Source of the DNA: Ceraceosorus guamensis
Taxonomy: Eukaryota > Basidiomycota > Exobasidiomycetes > Ceraceosorales > Ceraceosoraceae
DNA: 64,000 nt
Direction of reading: 5' to 3'
NCBI RefSeq assembly: GCF_003144195.1
Contig: NW_020290013.1
Span: 274,171 to 338,170 of the forward strand
Below, one piece after another: positions 47,471-59,304 of this stretch (positions are counted from its first letter, which is position 1; the number at the start of each line of letters is the position of its first letter). The translations under genes were made by a program, and so were the position numbers. The notes under the pieces were generated by a model, which saw only the letters and a list, made by a program, of their open reading frames with translations, was not told the DNA's origin and did not search any database.

Positions 47471-50400
47471 GCGTGGTACTGCACTCGCTCGAACCACGCA
47501 ACAGCGGGCCTGCTTCACAGGCCGGAGGTCGAAAGATACGAAGGAAGCCTTTCCAGCCCGAACTGGACACTCTTTTGTTTGTTGAGTAGCTGTGAGTATG
47601 ATTCGAGGAGAAGTGGAGCTACCGGAAGGTCAGCAGTAGCACACAACCTCGCGTCGGTCGATACCACCGCCTAGGGTTCTCGACGCACCATGGTAAATCG
47701 AGATCCAGTTTCCCGCCAGAAATGCATGAAGACTGTCAGGAGCATTTCGAGCCACAAATAGATGACATTGTTGATTTGTAAGGCGGTCAAAGCATTGCGA
47801 CCCTTGAGGCGCAACAGCGAGTCGGCTCTCCTTCACCTTACGCGCGAAGTCTTTCCTCTTGCAGCTGCAGGCGGCGGTCCCGCTCCCGTCGCTTCAGTCG
47901 AGCTAGCGAAGACGTGTCGTAGGCCAATGTACTTTGACAGGTGATGACTTGGCGCTTCTGTAGATCTCTGGCGAGCGCTGGTCGAAATGCTGGTCAGTCG
48001 AGGATGCAGTGAAATTTGCAGCAAGGCAGAAGCTTGTGTTGCAGCAGACCCGCCTCTTGTGTGGCATTCGTGCTGCCGTCCAGACAAAGAACAGACTCTA
48101 CGAGGAGGACTAGTGATTTCGGACAGCGTGTGTATCATTACGAAAGTAGCAGAGTGCTTTGTCGTACAGATTGTAAGCCACGAGTGAAGTGGTTGAAGTC
48201 TACGAGGTGTGTCATGGTCACCGGGATGTCGAAAGCTTGAGGAAGCTCTCAGCATTCATGGGTGGATGATTGTCAGATGCGCCAAGACAGGCAGGCGGCG
48301 CGCCCCCGCCTCCCTGACGCCCGCCTGTTCTGCGCGCGTGCTGCACTTCGTGCATGCTGCTGCATGCTGCAGCGTGGGCCGCTTGTCTGCCGCGCGCGAG
48401 AGTGATTCACGTGATTATACGCCCAGCCAATACGCGCTCGCCCTTGACGCGAAGCCCATCGCCCGCTCCACAGTTCACACTCAAGACTGATCTGCTGCCC
48501 GTTCGACCAGACGCAGCGGACGCAGCGGTTGATGAGTATGTCGCTTAAGTGGGGGGCTTTCGCGGCCTTCGCGAGCCGACCAAATTGCTCAGGCGAAGTG
48601 CCTGCATGTGTGCCGGCAGGCATCACCGCCTGCAAAACGTTCAGTCACGTGGTTGAGAGTGTCAGATCATTCAAGATTCACGGTTCGTGCTTCGCGTGTG
48701 GCAGCCCTGCAGTTCAGGGCCCCAAATTGAGTGGTAGACAGACGTCATTAAGCTCGCCAAGCGAATTCAATTATTTGTTGGCTGTCACGTTGGCGGTGAG
48801 CTTCTCATTCGTGGTTTGCATCTGGCATTTTTGAGTCCTGCGAGTGTACGATACGCTCGCCTCGTCTCGCGAAGCCTGCAGCAGGCGCGAATCACTGCAC
48901 GCGGATAAACGAAATGCTTCGCTCTAGGGCGGGTGCAAGATTCAGTAAGAATGTTGCACACCTCGCTAGTTTTCGAAATTTCCAATCCTCGATTGCAGTC
49001 TGAGGACTTTATTCGGAAGACGACGATTTCCCTTGTGTTGCTGTGAGCGAGTCTCGAGTCTTGAGTCAAATTTAGGTGGCGCCGACCATCTGCTTCACTA
49101 CGTTCACGTGATTGAGACGTGAGGCTTTGGTGCTGTGGAGGCTTGAGTCTTGAGTGGGCAGCAAAACGGCCCCCGCGCGCTCAAGGCGCGCAAGGCATGC
49201 ATCTCGCGGACCGCGGGACGACTCACGTGACCGATTGGGCACATTCTCGAACCTTGTGCAGAGGCCAGCACGATACGCGATGTTGTTGCGCGTGGGGATT
49301 TCTGCCTGACGCCTACTCTTCACTGCCTGCAGCTGCCCCAAAGCTGCAAGTCCGACTCCCCTGCCGAGGCGCTGCATGTGCTCCTCCCTGAACATCCGCC
49401 CTTGATGCACCCCTCTTCAGGCCCACTTTGACTGCGACTTCGGCTCAGCCTCAATGATCCGTCGAAGACCACGTCACCTGTATTCATATATCCCACCACC
49501 TCTTAAACTCACGACTACCCATATTGCGGGGGCACCAACTCTCGCGAAAGAGTGCTGGTAATCTGCGCATCACTATGCTAGAATGCCTCAACAGCGGCAG
49601 TCCGGCTTCAGACGTGCCGGCAATGCCTACAGTACAAACCCCGCTGCGCGAGTCTTGTCTGTCTGCAAGCGACTCGAGCAGATGCATCAGACGTCGACCT
49701 ACCCAGGCTAGCGCATAAGAGCGCAGGAAATCTTCTCGCGCTCCCTAGCCGTCTGCGTCTGCGCTTCACAAGCGGACTCTAGGCAACTCACAGCTTTCTA
49801 TCACTCTCGCAGCTCAGCTCCACGTCGAGCTCGGCGTTGGCTCGGCTCACCAAGCAGGTGGCAGATGCGCCATTTGCCTCCGGCTTCGACGCCAGCGATT
49901 GAGCCCATTTGCGTCGACAATCGGGAGACACTTTGCAGTGTTAGCGACTATCGGACTCAAACGAGCGTGGCTCAGCTCGAGCGCCCGATGACGCCAGATT
50001 GAACGCCAAAGGAGCGGCGGCTCGATTCGATGCTGGCTGCGAGTGGTGGATTTGCGCTGCTTTGTGAGTGGGCGGCATGCCAGTCAAGCTTGTGCCATGC
50101 GAGCCGCTCGGCTGCTACGGAGCGGCTTATGCGACACGCACTGATAGCCAAGTTGAAAGCACAGGTCACGTCCCGCTCGACAAACCCCGAAGGTTTGCTG
50201 CAAACGCCAACACGCGCGCACCTCTTCGGCATCAGGAATGCAGCAGCGGAGCGTTTCGCAGCACGAAGCGAGCTAAGTGGACATCTCCGGCGCCCCGCTT
50301 GTTCAGCGCACCGTCATGAGCAATGCAGCACAGCCCAGAACGGGAAAGCGAGATCGTACCACATGCATACATGCACATCCAGCAAAAGACGGCAAGTCAT

Positions 50401-51036
50401 CGGCGTGCGAGCTACAGAGAGCTAGCGTCCCTTCTCTAGCCCTGCCCGCATGCGTTGAAGGAGGGCCAACGCTGCGCATATGCGGTGGCGGCTGCACAGA
50501 GCAGTATGAATGCCGACTCAACACGAAACAAAGCTGCGTCTTCTGCTTTCGCAGCAAGCATCTGGCGCATGTCCCATCGCTTAGTGCTGATCAGGCTCAT
50601 TAGGTTGGAGCGCCTCAATGCTAGAAGGCTGAAAACGTTCACTAAGAGGAACGACATTCTCACGACACTGCAGGGCAGCGGCTTCCTTGATGCCGCAGCC
50701 CGACCCCAGCCATATAAGAGCCAAAGAGGACTTCGGATCTCAGTGAGCACCCTCGGATGCGGGGGCTCTCAATCATAAGGAGCCCTCCTAGCTCTCCCAT
50801 TCACAGCTTTTGATGGTAAGTCAGCCTCTGAACGGATGCCGTGTACAGCTTTGTCTGACCAGAATGCTCAGTGAACACGACTCTGCGCCCGCAGGCAAGA
50901 ACCTCGAGCAGAATGACAGTGGACCTCTGCTGGATTGCCGCGTGGCTACAAGGCCCTGTGGCGTCATGACGCCATGCTTTCGATGCGTGTTCGCTCTCGC
51001 TCAGCACATTCCCATATAGCTAGGCTGCGGATTAGT
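47471..51036. other. Gene-poor region, no supported gene
   Basis: About 3.5 kb of short, Arg/Ser/Cys-rich frames with no domain or splice support. It contains three TCACGTGA palindromes at 48407, 49104 and 49223. No tRNA, mobile element or CRISPR-like array is seen. Confidence 0.5.
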
Positions 51037-51128
51037 CCCAGCTTCGAGTCAGTAGGCTAAATCAGCTTTCGACACAGCGCTATGGGCCCCAGCTTCGAGT
51101 CAATAGGCTGAATCAGCTTTCGACACAG
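51037..51128. repeat. Direct repeat, two ~39-bp copies, ~50-bp period
   Basis: CCCAGCTTCGAGTCA(G/A)TAGGCT followed by (A/G)AATCAGCTTTCGACACAG occurs at ~51037-51079 and ~51089-51128, differing at two positions. Confidence 0.85.
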
Positions 51129-51137
51129 TGCGCACTG

Positions 51138-51490
51138 TCGCCACAGCGCCTTCAAAAGCAGCCTTTGCGACTTCGCGACTTTGGAGCAGCCATGACCTCA
51201 GCCAACAACTCCAGTCGCCAAAGCATCTGCGGTGGAAGGTGGCGTGTGGCGCTTGCCGAGCAACTTTGGAAGCGCCTAGGCATGTGCTCCCACTTTGCAA
51301 TCGCGTGCTCGCCTCTCTTCGGTGTTCACTTTCCAAGCGCGTCACACTTTCGCCAAAGCGCCTCACAAAGCAGCCTTTGCGACTTCAGAGCAGCCATGGC
51401 CTGCGCCGACAGCCCGACTCGCCGAAGCATTGGCGGTGGAAGGTGGCGAGTGGCGCTTGCCGAGCAACTTCGGAAGTGCCTTGGCTTTTG
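51138..51490. repeat. Diverged tandem duplication, ~210-bp period
   Basis: Two ~140-bp copies share AAAGCAGCCTTTGCGACTTC, GCGGTGGAAGGTGGCG and TGGCGCTTGCCGAGCAACTT in the same order (51,155-51,281 and 51,365-51,485). No intact protein is conserved between them. Confidence 0.8.
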
Positions 51491-52069
51491 CATTCGCCTG
51501 GCCGCCTCACCACCGCATCCACTCTCCAAAGGCTTCATCGCCTGCAACGGCTGGCACTTGCTCTTGCTTCTGATACAGAGCACGATGGGTGGGAAAGCTG
51601 CAAGGACAGGATGCGCGTGTGAGTCCAAGAGCCCTACCTTGCCTTGGAGAAGTATGCTGTCTCGCGTCGCTTCAATCAACCGACGTGGCGCAGTATAGGC
51701 GGGACACACATCAGATCGCCTAGTCAACGAAAGGAATCAGGATGCGCTCTTTGGTCAAGTGGAGTCAAGAAAGGGCGTTGCGAGGTGCACTGGAGGAAGA
51801 CGGGTGGGGAGGCATGTCAAGCTGACTGCAAGTGTGTTCGCTTAGTGTGTTCGAAGACGTAATGGTGAATGCCTTCGTACTCTACCAGGACCCGACGGCT
51901 TTGTTGTTCCGCACGCTGGATGGCGACCAGCCCTGCTCTTGTCATCACGAATTGTGCTAGGACAGCATTGCGAGGTCATTGTTAAGTACGCTGGAGTCGC
52001 GTGTGACTCATGGATTTGGATGCTCGAACTGTGATACAGCGTAGATGAGACAAGGATCTTTCGGATGCA

Positions 52070-52315
52070 GGTGGTGGGAGGCGGGAGCGGAACAGGGAGA
52101 CGGATGTTGAGGGCGGGAGGCGGGAGCGGGAGAGGAGAGTGGGGGCGGGAGAGGAGAGTGGGGGCGGAAGCGGGAGAGGAGGGTGAAGGCGGGAAGCGGG
52201 AGCGGGAAAGGAGAGTGGGGGCGGGAGGCGGGAGCGGGAGAGAAGATTGGCGGCGGGAGGCGGGAGCGGAGAGCAGAACGCGAGCGGGAAGCGGTAGAGG
52301 AAGCGGAAGGGGACA
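52070..52315 (+). repeat. G-rich polypurine minisatellite
   Basis: About 245 bp made almost only of G and A on the plus strand, built from GGCGGGAGCGGGAGAGGAG-like and GAGAGTGGGGGCGG words with few interruptions. Many GGG runs give G-quadruplex and triplex potential. Confidence 0.9.
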
Positions 52316-52703
52316 GTGACTTCAAGCGACCTCGCGAGCCCAGCTCTTCACCGTCGAAGCTCCTTTGCTGGATCCGGATGGAATCGGTCCAGCAAGTCGG
52401 CGGAGAATGACTGGCCAGCGAGGACGAACGGGACGAGAGGACATTGGCTCCTCGTGAAGCGTTGGGCTGGTCGCCGTAATGTTTCCGGTGACCGCAGGAC
52501 GACGTCCAAAGAGCTTCAAGGCACGCCTCATCGAGCTGAGGGTGAGGTGATTGCCCAGCACCTTGCTCTTTCTGGTGGCTCGGCGGGTATACTTGTGCGT
52601 TGCTGAACCACGCGCATGCTGTTGGTGAAGATGGTACTGTACGAACGAAGCAGCTAAGTCAGTTGGAGCGCGCAAGATAAAAGACATCCAGACAGCCTAG
52701 AGC

Positions 52704-53185
52704 TCATGAAAGAGCTCGAACCACCGCTTCCACACTGAAGCAACGGGTCCTGGCGGCTACTTGGGCTTGAAGGGACGTCTTGAAACCAAATCACAAGTGC
52801 CTAAGCCCCATGATTTCGTCGCAGCCGGATCGGCCTAGAGTCCTACGCGCTTCAGAATGACAGCTGCTTCGTACGTACCATTTTGAGCACCGTAACCATT
52901 CCCAAGGCACCCAACAGGGCTCCCGTGTTGATGCCGTCCTCGGCAAGTGTGGGATTGTACTGGGACAGAAGGTGTAGCGAAAGTCAGGTGGTGAAGAATG
53001 GGCTGACGCTCGAGCGCATGGTCGTGACTTACGATCTCGTTGACAGTGAAGGGAGCTTGATGAGCTTCGTCGAGGAGACGCTCGACGTGCTCAAGATTCG
53101 TGCGCATGCGCCTTCCGGCGGCAGCGTCATGGATAGAGAGCGTAGCCTGGGCGCGCCAAAGAGAATCAATCTGACGGGCGGCCAT
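52704..53185 (-). CDS. Small unknown protein (~102 residues)
   Basis: Three exons: 53185-53033 (51 codons), 52959-52879 (27 codons) and a tentative 52778-52704 (24 codons plus stop), introns 73 and 100 nt, all phase 0. The protein begins with a helical, charged segment (LEHVERLLDEAHQAPFTVNE) and has a short hydrophobic stretch in exon 2 (INTGALLGALGMVTVLKM), possibly a membrane or buried helix. The last exon is uncertain; other acceptors give different tails. No family recognised. Confidence 0.45.
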
Positions 53186-56100
53186 GATTGCGAGCAGAGG
53201 AGTGGGTCGTCAGGGTCGTGATGAACGTGGCAATGACGCGTACGTCAGGAGTGCGCTTGCTGATCCTGAAAGAAGCGAGAGACAAGGGAATTGAGCGATT
53301 CCGAGACAAGTGAATGTTGTGGATGCCGAATTGGAAGCGTGCGGTGAAGGACGGGGTTCCAAGAGCGGGACGGAGAGAGTCGTGAGTGATGGAAATGAAG
53401 AGCGTGCCAGCGAGTCGAGGTGTGGTGTATAAGTCACGAGTGGTGCAAGGCAGGCAGCGCGCGCCGCGACCTAATCAAGTGCACGCTGGCAGCCTGATGG
53501 CCTGCCCATACGCATGCACAGCCCCAAGCCGTTGAGCAGGGCGTGTGGCATGCGTCGTGCGTGTCCATCTCGCACGAATCACTGGTCACGATCGTGACTC
53601 AACTGTCCTAATTTTGCCACGTGCGTGCCTTGCAACCAGCTGGACCGCACACTTCGCACTTTCATTCATCTCCGGACTTGTCAGATCGATCTGCCAGACC
53701 GGCTCAGCCGACACTGGTGACTGCTGCTTCTCGCCGCTCGTCAGCAAAGTAAAAGCCAGTGGAAAAACGGTGCTGACAGTCACGAATTGGAGCGTATATC
53801 TTGGCTTGTTTCGTTACTCAGCCTGGCTGCTCGAGCGCCGACTCGGGAGCGTACCTGCACCAACCAGAGCAAGAGGTGATGAGGTACGTGGGCACAATCG
53901 TGCTCTTACATGCTTTTCGCACGTCTCGTCCAGCTCTTGGCAGCTCTTTCGAGGTGTACAGTTTCGTGAGCTTTCAGTGCACATCGTGCTGAGTGTCGCC
54001 GCTCCACCAAGTCGCAAACCCATCAAAGGACGAATTGCCTCATCGTCGTTCCGCCAAGCGTTTGAGCTCGACATTCGCGGATGTATCGAATGGCAGTCAC
54101 ATGTACACCTTGATCAGTGGGCCAGATTATTGATCCGCCGGTCAAGCTGTCGAACTCCCCAATCAGCTTCGTTGCCCACCTCATCAGCCAGTCATTCCCA
54201 ACATCACTCTACTTCGTACCTCATCGGCAGGGGAAAGCTACGATCCAGTGCGCTCATAGAAAAGGCGAGCTGAGCATCGACTAGCATATACGAGGGTTCG
54301 GGGTGCGCAAATACTGTACACTGCCACTTCTTCTTGCCTCTGACGTGTCTTAGCCTTCTCACTCTGGCATTCTCTTCTCGGGTGATTAGGTGTTCTTCGT
54401 CTGTTACATACGAACACGTGCCCAGTGATTTGCATAGCTGCAGTCGCTGCTCTACCGCAGGTAGAGCCTTCTGGCCCAGTATCAGCTGGACCTCGGAACA
54501 GCTCTGAGCAAGTAATGGAGCTGAGTATCATCCGCATTTCTACTTGAGGAGCAAGGAGGGCGTGTCGATTCGCCTGTCTAGTCTCCTTGATCGGCCCGCC
54601 CAAAGAAGCGGAGCTCGAGGCTCCCTGGAACAAATTAGCTCGCTCGCGCCAATGTTCAACAGCTCAGCGAGCGTGGTACAAGCTCACTCCATGCTCGCCA
54701 TCAAGATGTCATCAGCTGCATTCTCGTTCTACGACATCATTCGAAAGTGTCCTTTGAGGTGCTGGTCCTCCGACGGGTGCACTGCTTCCCCACAGATTCT
54801 CCCTGGGGCTACCACGCTGCGGCAAGCGCTCACCAGGAAGTCGAAGGGCACAGAATCTTTAGGCCCTTATGCTTGCTGCCGCCGTATCGAGGCTGTTCTG
54901 ATCTCTGGTGACTTCATTCTGACTGTCACATCACTGAGTATCACGGTAAGTTCCCGGGTTGAGCCACGCTGAGCCCAGGGTGGTGCATAGGTGGTCTTGA
55001 AGCTCATTGACCGGATATCAACCTGCTCCTCTCCGCCTTGTGCACGGCGATCAATCCTTCCGCTCAGTCTGTCACCAAATCTAAGAGCTACTGGTCAGCC
55101 TTGTTATTGCCCAACTCATCACTGGTGTATGTCACCTTGGCAGGACGCATTCAAGACGGTGACTGTGGCCGGCTCTCACAGGCAGGGTCAGAGCGAAGCG
55201 TAGAGCGGTGATTGGGTCACTGCGCATTCTCTTGTAATTGTATTGATCTCGCTCATGTTGTCGTGCAGACGTTTGCGTGCATCTTTTTACTGTTCGCGCT
55301 CTCTTTCGACAGGGCCAAGAGACCGTGACCTTCAAACGGTCCTGCTTCAACAACATCATTCTCTTGTTCTCTTGTTGGCCGGAATGAGCAGCGGGCGCGC
55401 CGCCATCCTTTTCGTCCTGCCTACCAAGCTCTTCAGCACCGTTGTCTTCCCTCGCGCGGAATGCTTCTTTGGTTTGAGTGGCCGCCATGGTCTGCGAACA
55501 GCTATTCTCCACCAGCGCTTCTTTGAGCATGTCTAGAACGATGGGTGTGGTTCTGGAGAAGCGTTGAGACACCGCAGACCTTTTACAGGAATGTGTGCCT
55601 TGCAAAGCCTGGAGCTTTCGGCATCCGTAAGCAAGCTCCAATACTGCAGCGTTCTTCGTGTTTGGCCGCTTGCCGAGCCTTTTCATGATCGAGAAATTCC
55701 AGTGACAACAAGGATGCGGTTCCCACCCCGTGCAACGAGTAGATCGAGCGCTGCTGAGTGATCAGAGGCAGGAGGTAGTTGGAGATTGAGCGGCAATGGC
55801 CCTTGGGATTGAGAGGATGCATTCGTTGACTCACCACTTGAGCATGCTACGCCAATGAAAGACGTGCAGCGCTGGTGGCCGAAGCACGTTGAATCCCTTT
55901 ACTTGAAGACGAAGCTCACTAGCAATTATTTGAAGTCTCAGGTCGGCTCGCCGCTCTTTCCCAATCGAAGGTCGGCATGAATGATTCGCAGATTATCGGT
56001 TCCATGTTGCAAGATTCATGTTTATCGACGGTAGGCAGAGCAATACTGACGACAGCTGGATTGGAACAAGCGAGTGTCAATATCGCGCTTTGCGACCGAA

Positions 56101-59100
56101 CCCTCGACGCTGTTCATGCTGCTTACCTCCACGCTCGAGCTACAGCACTACTCGCTCTATCCTCCCAGCAAACGCCGCTTCATCGCCATGATGTCCTCCG
56201 CGCCGATCGCCGATCGCCCAACCTGCGCTTCTTGCTGTCGCACGCAGCGTGTGGCGAATACGCACCGGCACTCTCTCCACTGAATCGCCGTTCCCCACTC
56301 GCTCCGCCGATGCACTGCTGGCCTACCAGATAGAGCGCAGGTTGACCCAATCGGCTCGTGGGCGGCCTTAGCAGCCTTCAACGAGCAGACGAGTGCGAGA
56401 TACCCAGTGAATCGACCTGCAGAGGGTGTGGTGGGCCGATCGTCGTTAACGTTACCGAAGCTACGCTGAGGGACTCCGTGGGCGTCCAAGAGTCCGATGA
56501 ATCGGCCCTCGAGATCCACGTCAGAAGCGAGAGGCCGCTCGAAGCTGTCGACCCCTACCAAAGCTCTAGAAAAATACGACACGCGAGCGGTGCGTCAAGC
56601 TCGGACTTGCGCAGGGACGTCCCGCGAGGTGATGGAGGTGATTACAGGTGCTCCAAGTCGAGGAGCAGCTTTCATGTGCCCATGAGAAGACGCTACCAGA
56701 GGGCGAGAGCGATCTATGGGCACAAGCACGAAGCATGCTGTCGGTCTGACGCGGCCACCCGAGCGCCCTGGCAGTTTATCTAAGCGGCGATTCAACGTCC
56801 TTCGTGACCGTTGGAACGCAGCACCCGAGTCTTGGGGCCGGATCAGGCAGTGATAGAGCGATGAGCCATGTGCCCTGATACATGGACAGCTCAGCGTCGA
56901 ACTTTGGCGCGGCGGCGATTTGTACGCTATCACTTGGAAGCAGCTCTCGCCGAAAGTGTTGTCCGCTGAGGCGAGGCGGCGTCTTGAAGCGAGCGGCTTG
57001 CGCTGCGTCGTGACTCGGACACAGGCAGCGAAGCCGACGCCTCGCAAGAGATGGAAATAGATGGTGGGAAGGCGATCCCGAGCTCTGTGCGCAGCAGAAA
57101 CCATTGCGGTGACGGCAGGATAGAGTTTCTCCTCGCATCAAGAGCTCGCTATTCGAGCATCGGCCAACAATACTGGAAGGCGCTGCTCTTCAGGGAGGGC
57201 CTCGAAGGTGAAGGCTTCTGGTGCCACATCTTGCGTCGATGATCAAGGGAACGTGGCGCTCGTCTCTGCTTACTGAAGGCACAAAGGTCAAGGCCGCTGC
57301 CGCTGGATGAGAGGCACCTTCAAGAGCAGCAAACGTGATGAATCACGTCCCTCCCTGAGCATTCGAGGCTTCACGGCATACGGCAGGGCCTTGGCTGGTC
57401 AAGTCGCGACCTCGCCGACTCGAATGACAGATATCGATCCTTTTCGACTAGGAGTCGAGAAACTTGGTCGAGTGGGAGGGCTGATCCCCAAGCTGCTTGC
57501 GGTTTTGCCAAGTATCGTGGGCAGACTTAAGCATTCAAGACATGTAGCATACTCCCCCACTCCGATATTAGCTGCTCCCTTATTAGATTTTGAGAGCAGC
57601 TGTACTTGGCCAGTCGAGGTGAGATAGAAGACAAAGAACCCCGCTTAGTGCGATGCAACGGCTCCTCCGAGTCCCAGCTCTTGTCGGACAAGAGACTACG
57701 TTGAGTATTTGTAGGCCTTGAACGGTGACTGATGACGTGGAAAGCAGCGTTCTGCCCATTCAGAGTCCGGAGTTGGAAGTGAGGAGTCTGACGCGCGAAG
57801 AAGACCTGACCAAGTCACCTGAGACCCGAAGACGTCGAAGAGTGCCCGTCACTGTACGACAGAGATCGTCTCAAGCGGGTGTCTATTGCTGCGTGGTCTG
57901 AGAGCGGCTGGAGCTATAGTGCTGTGAGAGCCTGCTTCAATGGCCGTCGCGAGCTATTCGTTACGAGGTATATGAGTGTTGCTAGGCGTGGGAGGAGGGC
58001 AGCGAGGTCAGCGAGGTCAGCGAGGCAAGGCGAAAGCAGCGAGTCACAACTGCAAGCACGATGCAGGCGTTGTCCTGTGAACGAGATGGCGAAGTGGCCA
58101 AAGCGGCTCGGCCAGGAAACCGTCCAAAGATTGCATCTGACTGTGCGCTCTTATTCCAGCTTGTCGCTACCTTCGAGCCGCTGGGGTCGCTTCTTCGGCC
58201 CAGCCTCCTCCGACTACACACTCGTTCGCTACGCCCGACTCTGACTCACCCTGAAACAGGCATCATCGAAAACCTGATCGAAGCGTCTTTGAAGCTTCGA
58301 TGCAGTCCCGTATGACACCGTGGGGCATGCAAGTGTCGAGGTTCGCGTCTCGCTTCCTGTTCGAGCGTCTCTCGACCCTCACGATTTAAACTCCATTAGG
58401 AAGTGATCACGCTGATTGCTGACTCCCTTCTGATTTGCCTTTGAGGGAAGGTTCGCCCTGCGCACGGCCTTGAACATCGCATCAATTACCTCTGCTGGAC
58501 TGCTGACGCTAGTGCATTCGTTGAGCAGAGCGCCTCGTGTGCCCCCCTCCGTCTTGCGCCAGCGATTGCAAATGGCCACCTGGACGTGTGGCTTTCGAAG
58601 CAATAAGCCGGATGAGTGAAAAGCAAGTGCACTTTAATTGCTCGGCTCAGGCGAAGGTGAAGTGCGTGCTCGGCGCGAATTGAGGAAGTGTCGCTTTGTG
58701 GCCGCGCGTTGCCAGTTGGGAAGATGGAGATGCTGTATGCTGGGCAGAAGAGATGCAGCAGCCAAAAGCGGTTTCGTGATGGAAATTTGCCAGGTAGCCG
58801 AGGGTGCCATGTAGAGCTGACATCCTTAACGCGCCTGCTCAGCACAGTAAAATATCACGACTCGAGAAAGCTTCGCTGCGGATGCTACGGCAGCTCTGCT
58901 GGGTCCGAACAGCTGGATGCGGCGTCTGGAACTAGGCGTGTGCTAGGTGAAAGTCGCGAGGCTTTTGCGTGGCACCTCGCAGCCATCAAATGGACTAAGG
59001 AAAGCTAGTGGAGTTGCAAGCGTGATACATGTAGCGAGCATTCAGCCTTCGTCAACGCGCAGTTGGTGGCGATGATGAGGTGCTGGCGTCTAGAGAAGCA

Positions 59101-59184
59101 AGCTGGCTGTGATGTGCAGCGTGTCATGGATCGCCTCGTCCAGCGCACTCGCTCCTCTTCCTGCGCGGCTCTATTTCTGATGCC
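53186..59184. other. 6-kb gene-poor region
   Basis: No gene could be supported. Long open frames on both strands (for example 53545-54273 plus, 55132-55686 minus) lack domains and splice structure. At 56,340-57,060 the plus strand contains protein-like stretches in one frame (EKYDTRAVRQARTCAGTS, RRFNVLRDRWNAAPESW, LSPKVLSAEARRRLEASG) interrupted by stops, possibly a decayed gene or transposon. Confidence 0.4.
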
Positions 59185-59304
59185 GCGCTTAAATCCGATG
59201 CATATCCGCCGCGATCCCTTAAGGGATCGCGGCGGTCAAAATTTTGACTTGAAAAATTGCCGAGTTGGCCGGCCGGCGCGCTACCTTATCTCCGGATTTA
59301 GCGC
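59185..59304. repeat. Inverted repeat with nested perfect 30-bp palindrome
   Basis: The outer arms GCGCTTAAATCCG (59185-59197) and CGGATTTAGCGC (59293-59304) are inverted, with one extra T in the left arm. Inside, 59206-59235 is a perfect palindrome with 13-nt arms CCGCCGCGATCCC around TTAA, followed by the 12-bp palindrome TCAAAATTTTGA. It has the form of a small hairpin or MITE-like element. TCACGTGA follows at 59307. Confidence 0.85.

Noticed and set aside
53545-54273. 242-codon plus-strand open frame
   Set aside because: No domain, no splice support, random-looking Ser/Arg/Cys composition in GC-rich DNA.
55132-55686. 184-codon minus-strand open frame
   Set aside because: Arg/Gln/Lys-rich without recognisable blocks; no neighbouring exon with matching phase.
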